DNA of 64,000 nucleotides, from assembly GCF_003369915.1 (NCBI RefSeq), contig NC_046677.1, positions 13,082,001 through 13,146,000 on the forward strand. Reading direction: 5' to 3'. Below, piece by piece: positions 62,013 to 64,000 of this stretch; the first letter of the stretch is position 1; the number at the start of each line of letters is the position of its first letter. Made by a program: the position numbers and the translations under genes. The notes beneath the pieces were generated by a model. The model did not search any database and had not been told where the DNA came from. It saw only the letters and a program-made list of their open reading frames with translations. Source of the DNA: Drosophila miranda (taxonomy: Eukaryota; Arthropoda; Insecta; Diptera; Drosophilidae).

Positions 62013-63299
62013 AGTCACCAGAAAGCTCATTAACACTCTCAATGGAAATACGGTAGCGGCTACAGTAGAAGACGTGGCGGAACCTAAGAGATTTGTCAGA
62101 TTTTTAAAACGCTCAGCGCGTAGTAGGCAATTTTTTGAAATTTCCGCATTACGGTCGAGAATACTCGCTTTTCGCGTAAAGAATAATAAAGCATGCTAAA
62201 AAACTTCACCTACCCTATAGTTCGGAGGGGAAAAAGAGCTGGCAACCGCTGCAAGCAGTGATTGTGGCGTTTCCACCACATTTGGCACTCTCCCTTCATG
62301 CAACGGACACACGCTGTCTTGTTGCCTTTCTGTCTCTCTGTTTCTCTATTTACTTACTCCCCCACTGCTGGTCGCTCTCTCGGCATGCTTCGTCCTGGCC
62401 TCGTCGTGCTTCGGTCGTCATGTGCTCTGGTTCCCCATTCGCAGGATATCGCAGGATATGGGGCTCGGACTCGTGGGAAATCTGTGCCTTGGACTCGACG
62501 CTACGCGAGGCGACTCGGGTTTGCCGTCTGCTGCTGCAGTTTACATTGCGTTGTCTTTGCGTGAGGACGTGCGTAGATCTTGTTTTTCCCATTCCCATTA
62601 CGAGCGTGCTTTTTCCGTCGTGCGTCGGAATTGCACGGAATAAAAATAATAAAACCCAGAACCAGAACCTTAATCCGATTCCGAGTCCAAGCTGAAGCGA
62701 ACAGACAGACCGCAGACAGCAGAAAATTGCGAGAATTCGACTGCTTCATTGTGTTTCTAAAATTGCATTCAAAGACCTGAAATCTAAAAAAAAAAGCACA
62801 GGACCCACCAAGATCCGGCCGGGGATCGACAATAGCTGTCCTCTGTTACTGTGTGCGATGCTGTTGCTTCCTGTGTCCGTGCCAATGAGTGTGTGCGTGT
62901 GTGTGTGCAGTCACGTGTTCTAAGGTGATTTTAACGAGTTCCGTGATACGCGAAATGAGATAAGAAATAAGCGGAGCCAAGGAGGAGAACAGAGAGAGGA
63001 AGAGAGAACAGCGCAAAAGAAATCCCCTTGCCCCTGGCCAAACACACAGGATACCCGCTCGTTGGCGTTAGCTGTCGCCTCGCTGCCTCTTAAAGGATTC
63101 GAGGACAAATCACCCGAAAATTGCATAAAACATAAAGCAAAATTGTTTGGAAAACTGTGCAGAAAAAAGAAAACCAGAAACAACGGGAAAACAAAAAGAT
63201 AAAACAGAAAAAATCTGCGACTTTTTATCAACGGCAATTTATTGATCAACAAAAAATAACAAAATCTTAATCAAATACATTAGAAATATATGATCTGAA
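62013..63299 (+). other. Possible 5' non-coding first exon of a gene beyond the window
   Basis: The sequence is richer in GC and CpG than its surroundings, with no long convincing frame, and ends at a good donor (GAAG|GTAGGA, 63299/63300). The GTGTGTGTGTG run at about 62890 and A-rich tail are typical of long fly 5' UTRs. The exon start is uncertain. Confidence 0.3.
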
Positions 63300-64000
63300 G
63301 GTAGGAACTGGATTTCATAGATATTATATTTTGTGTATAGTCAATAGGATAAACCGACAATTAATAGTCTCATCACGTTGTTATGAATTATCGTTATCAC
63401 ATTATACATCACTTATGTACATCCAGTAACTGCTGGAGAAAATTATTCATCATCGGGGGGAAAAAACATCATACCTTTACGGTCCGCTAAAGAAAAGCTT
63501 AAAATGATCGCCAGTTCCCAAAACAAAATTAATTTAATTAATTAAATTAAATTAATAAATAAAAAAAAAACAAACAAAAACACGACATTTAAAGAATTTT
63601 TTCAAGAACATAATAATATAATTTACCACTGTACAATGCACAGTCTTATTCAAATAAATCAAAAACGGCAAAATATATCAAATATTTATTTACTTGCCGC
63701 TTTATATGTCTTTGAGTGCTCTACAATTACATATATGTATGTACATACATACATGTATATATACACTTTTATTGTATATCCATTCGGAATGTATAATTTC
63801 CATCAAATCCCCCAGCCAATTTCAGCGATAACCTTTCACATCCAAAGCAGACAGAGCCAAAGATAGACAGACAGAGGGGCGTGCCCGAAGTTATCCGAAA
63901 AGCAAACAAAACTTGTCAATTGCATCGAGACGTGTCCCTCTCTCCGTGCTTTTCCATATACCTCTCCCCGCCTCTCATTGGGCACATTTGCCATAGTTGT
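63300..64000. other. Right-edge AT-rich stretch
   Basis: Holds a TTAATTAA/ATTAAATT palindromic run at 63530-63560 and a TACATA run at about 63730-63760. No gene is seen. Confidence 0.5.

Noticed and set aside
61936..62199. 87-residue plus-strand frame ending near AATAAA
   Set aside because: No ATG in frame (starts from TTG), a stop just upstream, no usable acceptor, and it overlaps the TATA/initiator region. Probably chance.

Overview
The window looks like a Drosophila nuclear autosomal region, most likely from the obscura species group. The coding exons are short, the introns have fly-type GT/AG borders and are mostly AT-rich, and simple repeats (CA, TA, CAG, GA) are abundant. Two genes are recognisable from their protein sequence: beat-Ic, a member of the beaten path immunoglobulin family, and Bicaudal C (BicC), a KH/SAM RNA-binding protein. 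Both lie on the plus strand. In D. melanogaster both map to region 35E of chromosome arm 2L, so the order here looks like conserved synteny. The species-group call rests mainly on the type of short interspersed repeat present and is an inference.

Layout. Positions 1-4.9 kb hold a small group of probable testis genes: the 3' end of a Cys/Pro-rich protein (to 154), a minus-strand Cys-Gly-Pro protein of the Mst84D/Mst87F type (570-755) and a basic MST-HMG-box sperm chromatin protein (4079-4387). Positions 4.9-12.6 kb show no gene. beat-Ic occupies 12643-42961 in seven coding exons with a first intron of about 22 kb. Its introns hold several candidate small genes: a possible two-cistron micropeptide transcript at 17440-17742, and an antisense two-exon gene for a secreted Cys-containing protein at 34216-34604 whose expected start codon reads ATT.

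Positions 45.7-50.75 kb, between beat-Ic and BicC, form an island of decayed mobile DNA. It contains a P-element-type miniature transposon with an 8-bp target duplication, interrupted by a piggyBac-type miniature element at TTAA. It also contains Tc1-family transposase fragments, two identical 120-bp Tc1 terminal sequences in direct orientation flanking an unrelated gene-like segment, and a DINE-1/Helentron-type (SGM/ISY-like) element with a 3' hairpin.

BicC coding exons run 53836-58915 (nine exons, 956 residues by my splicing), followed by a short 3' UTR with AATAAA at 59516. Positions 59.5-64 kb hold no clear coding gene. A TATA box near 61978 and a good splice donor near 63299 suggest that the 5' non-coding exon of a plus-strand gene beyond the window may start here.

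Exon joins were worked out by hand from frame, splice signals and recalled family similarity. No alignments or database searches were run.
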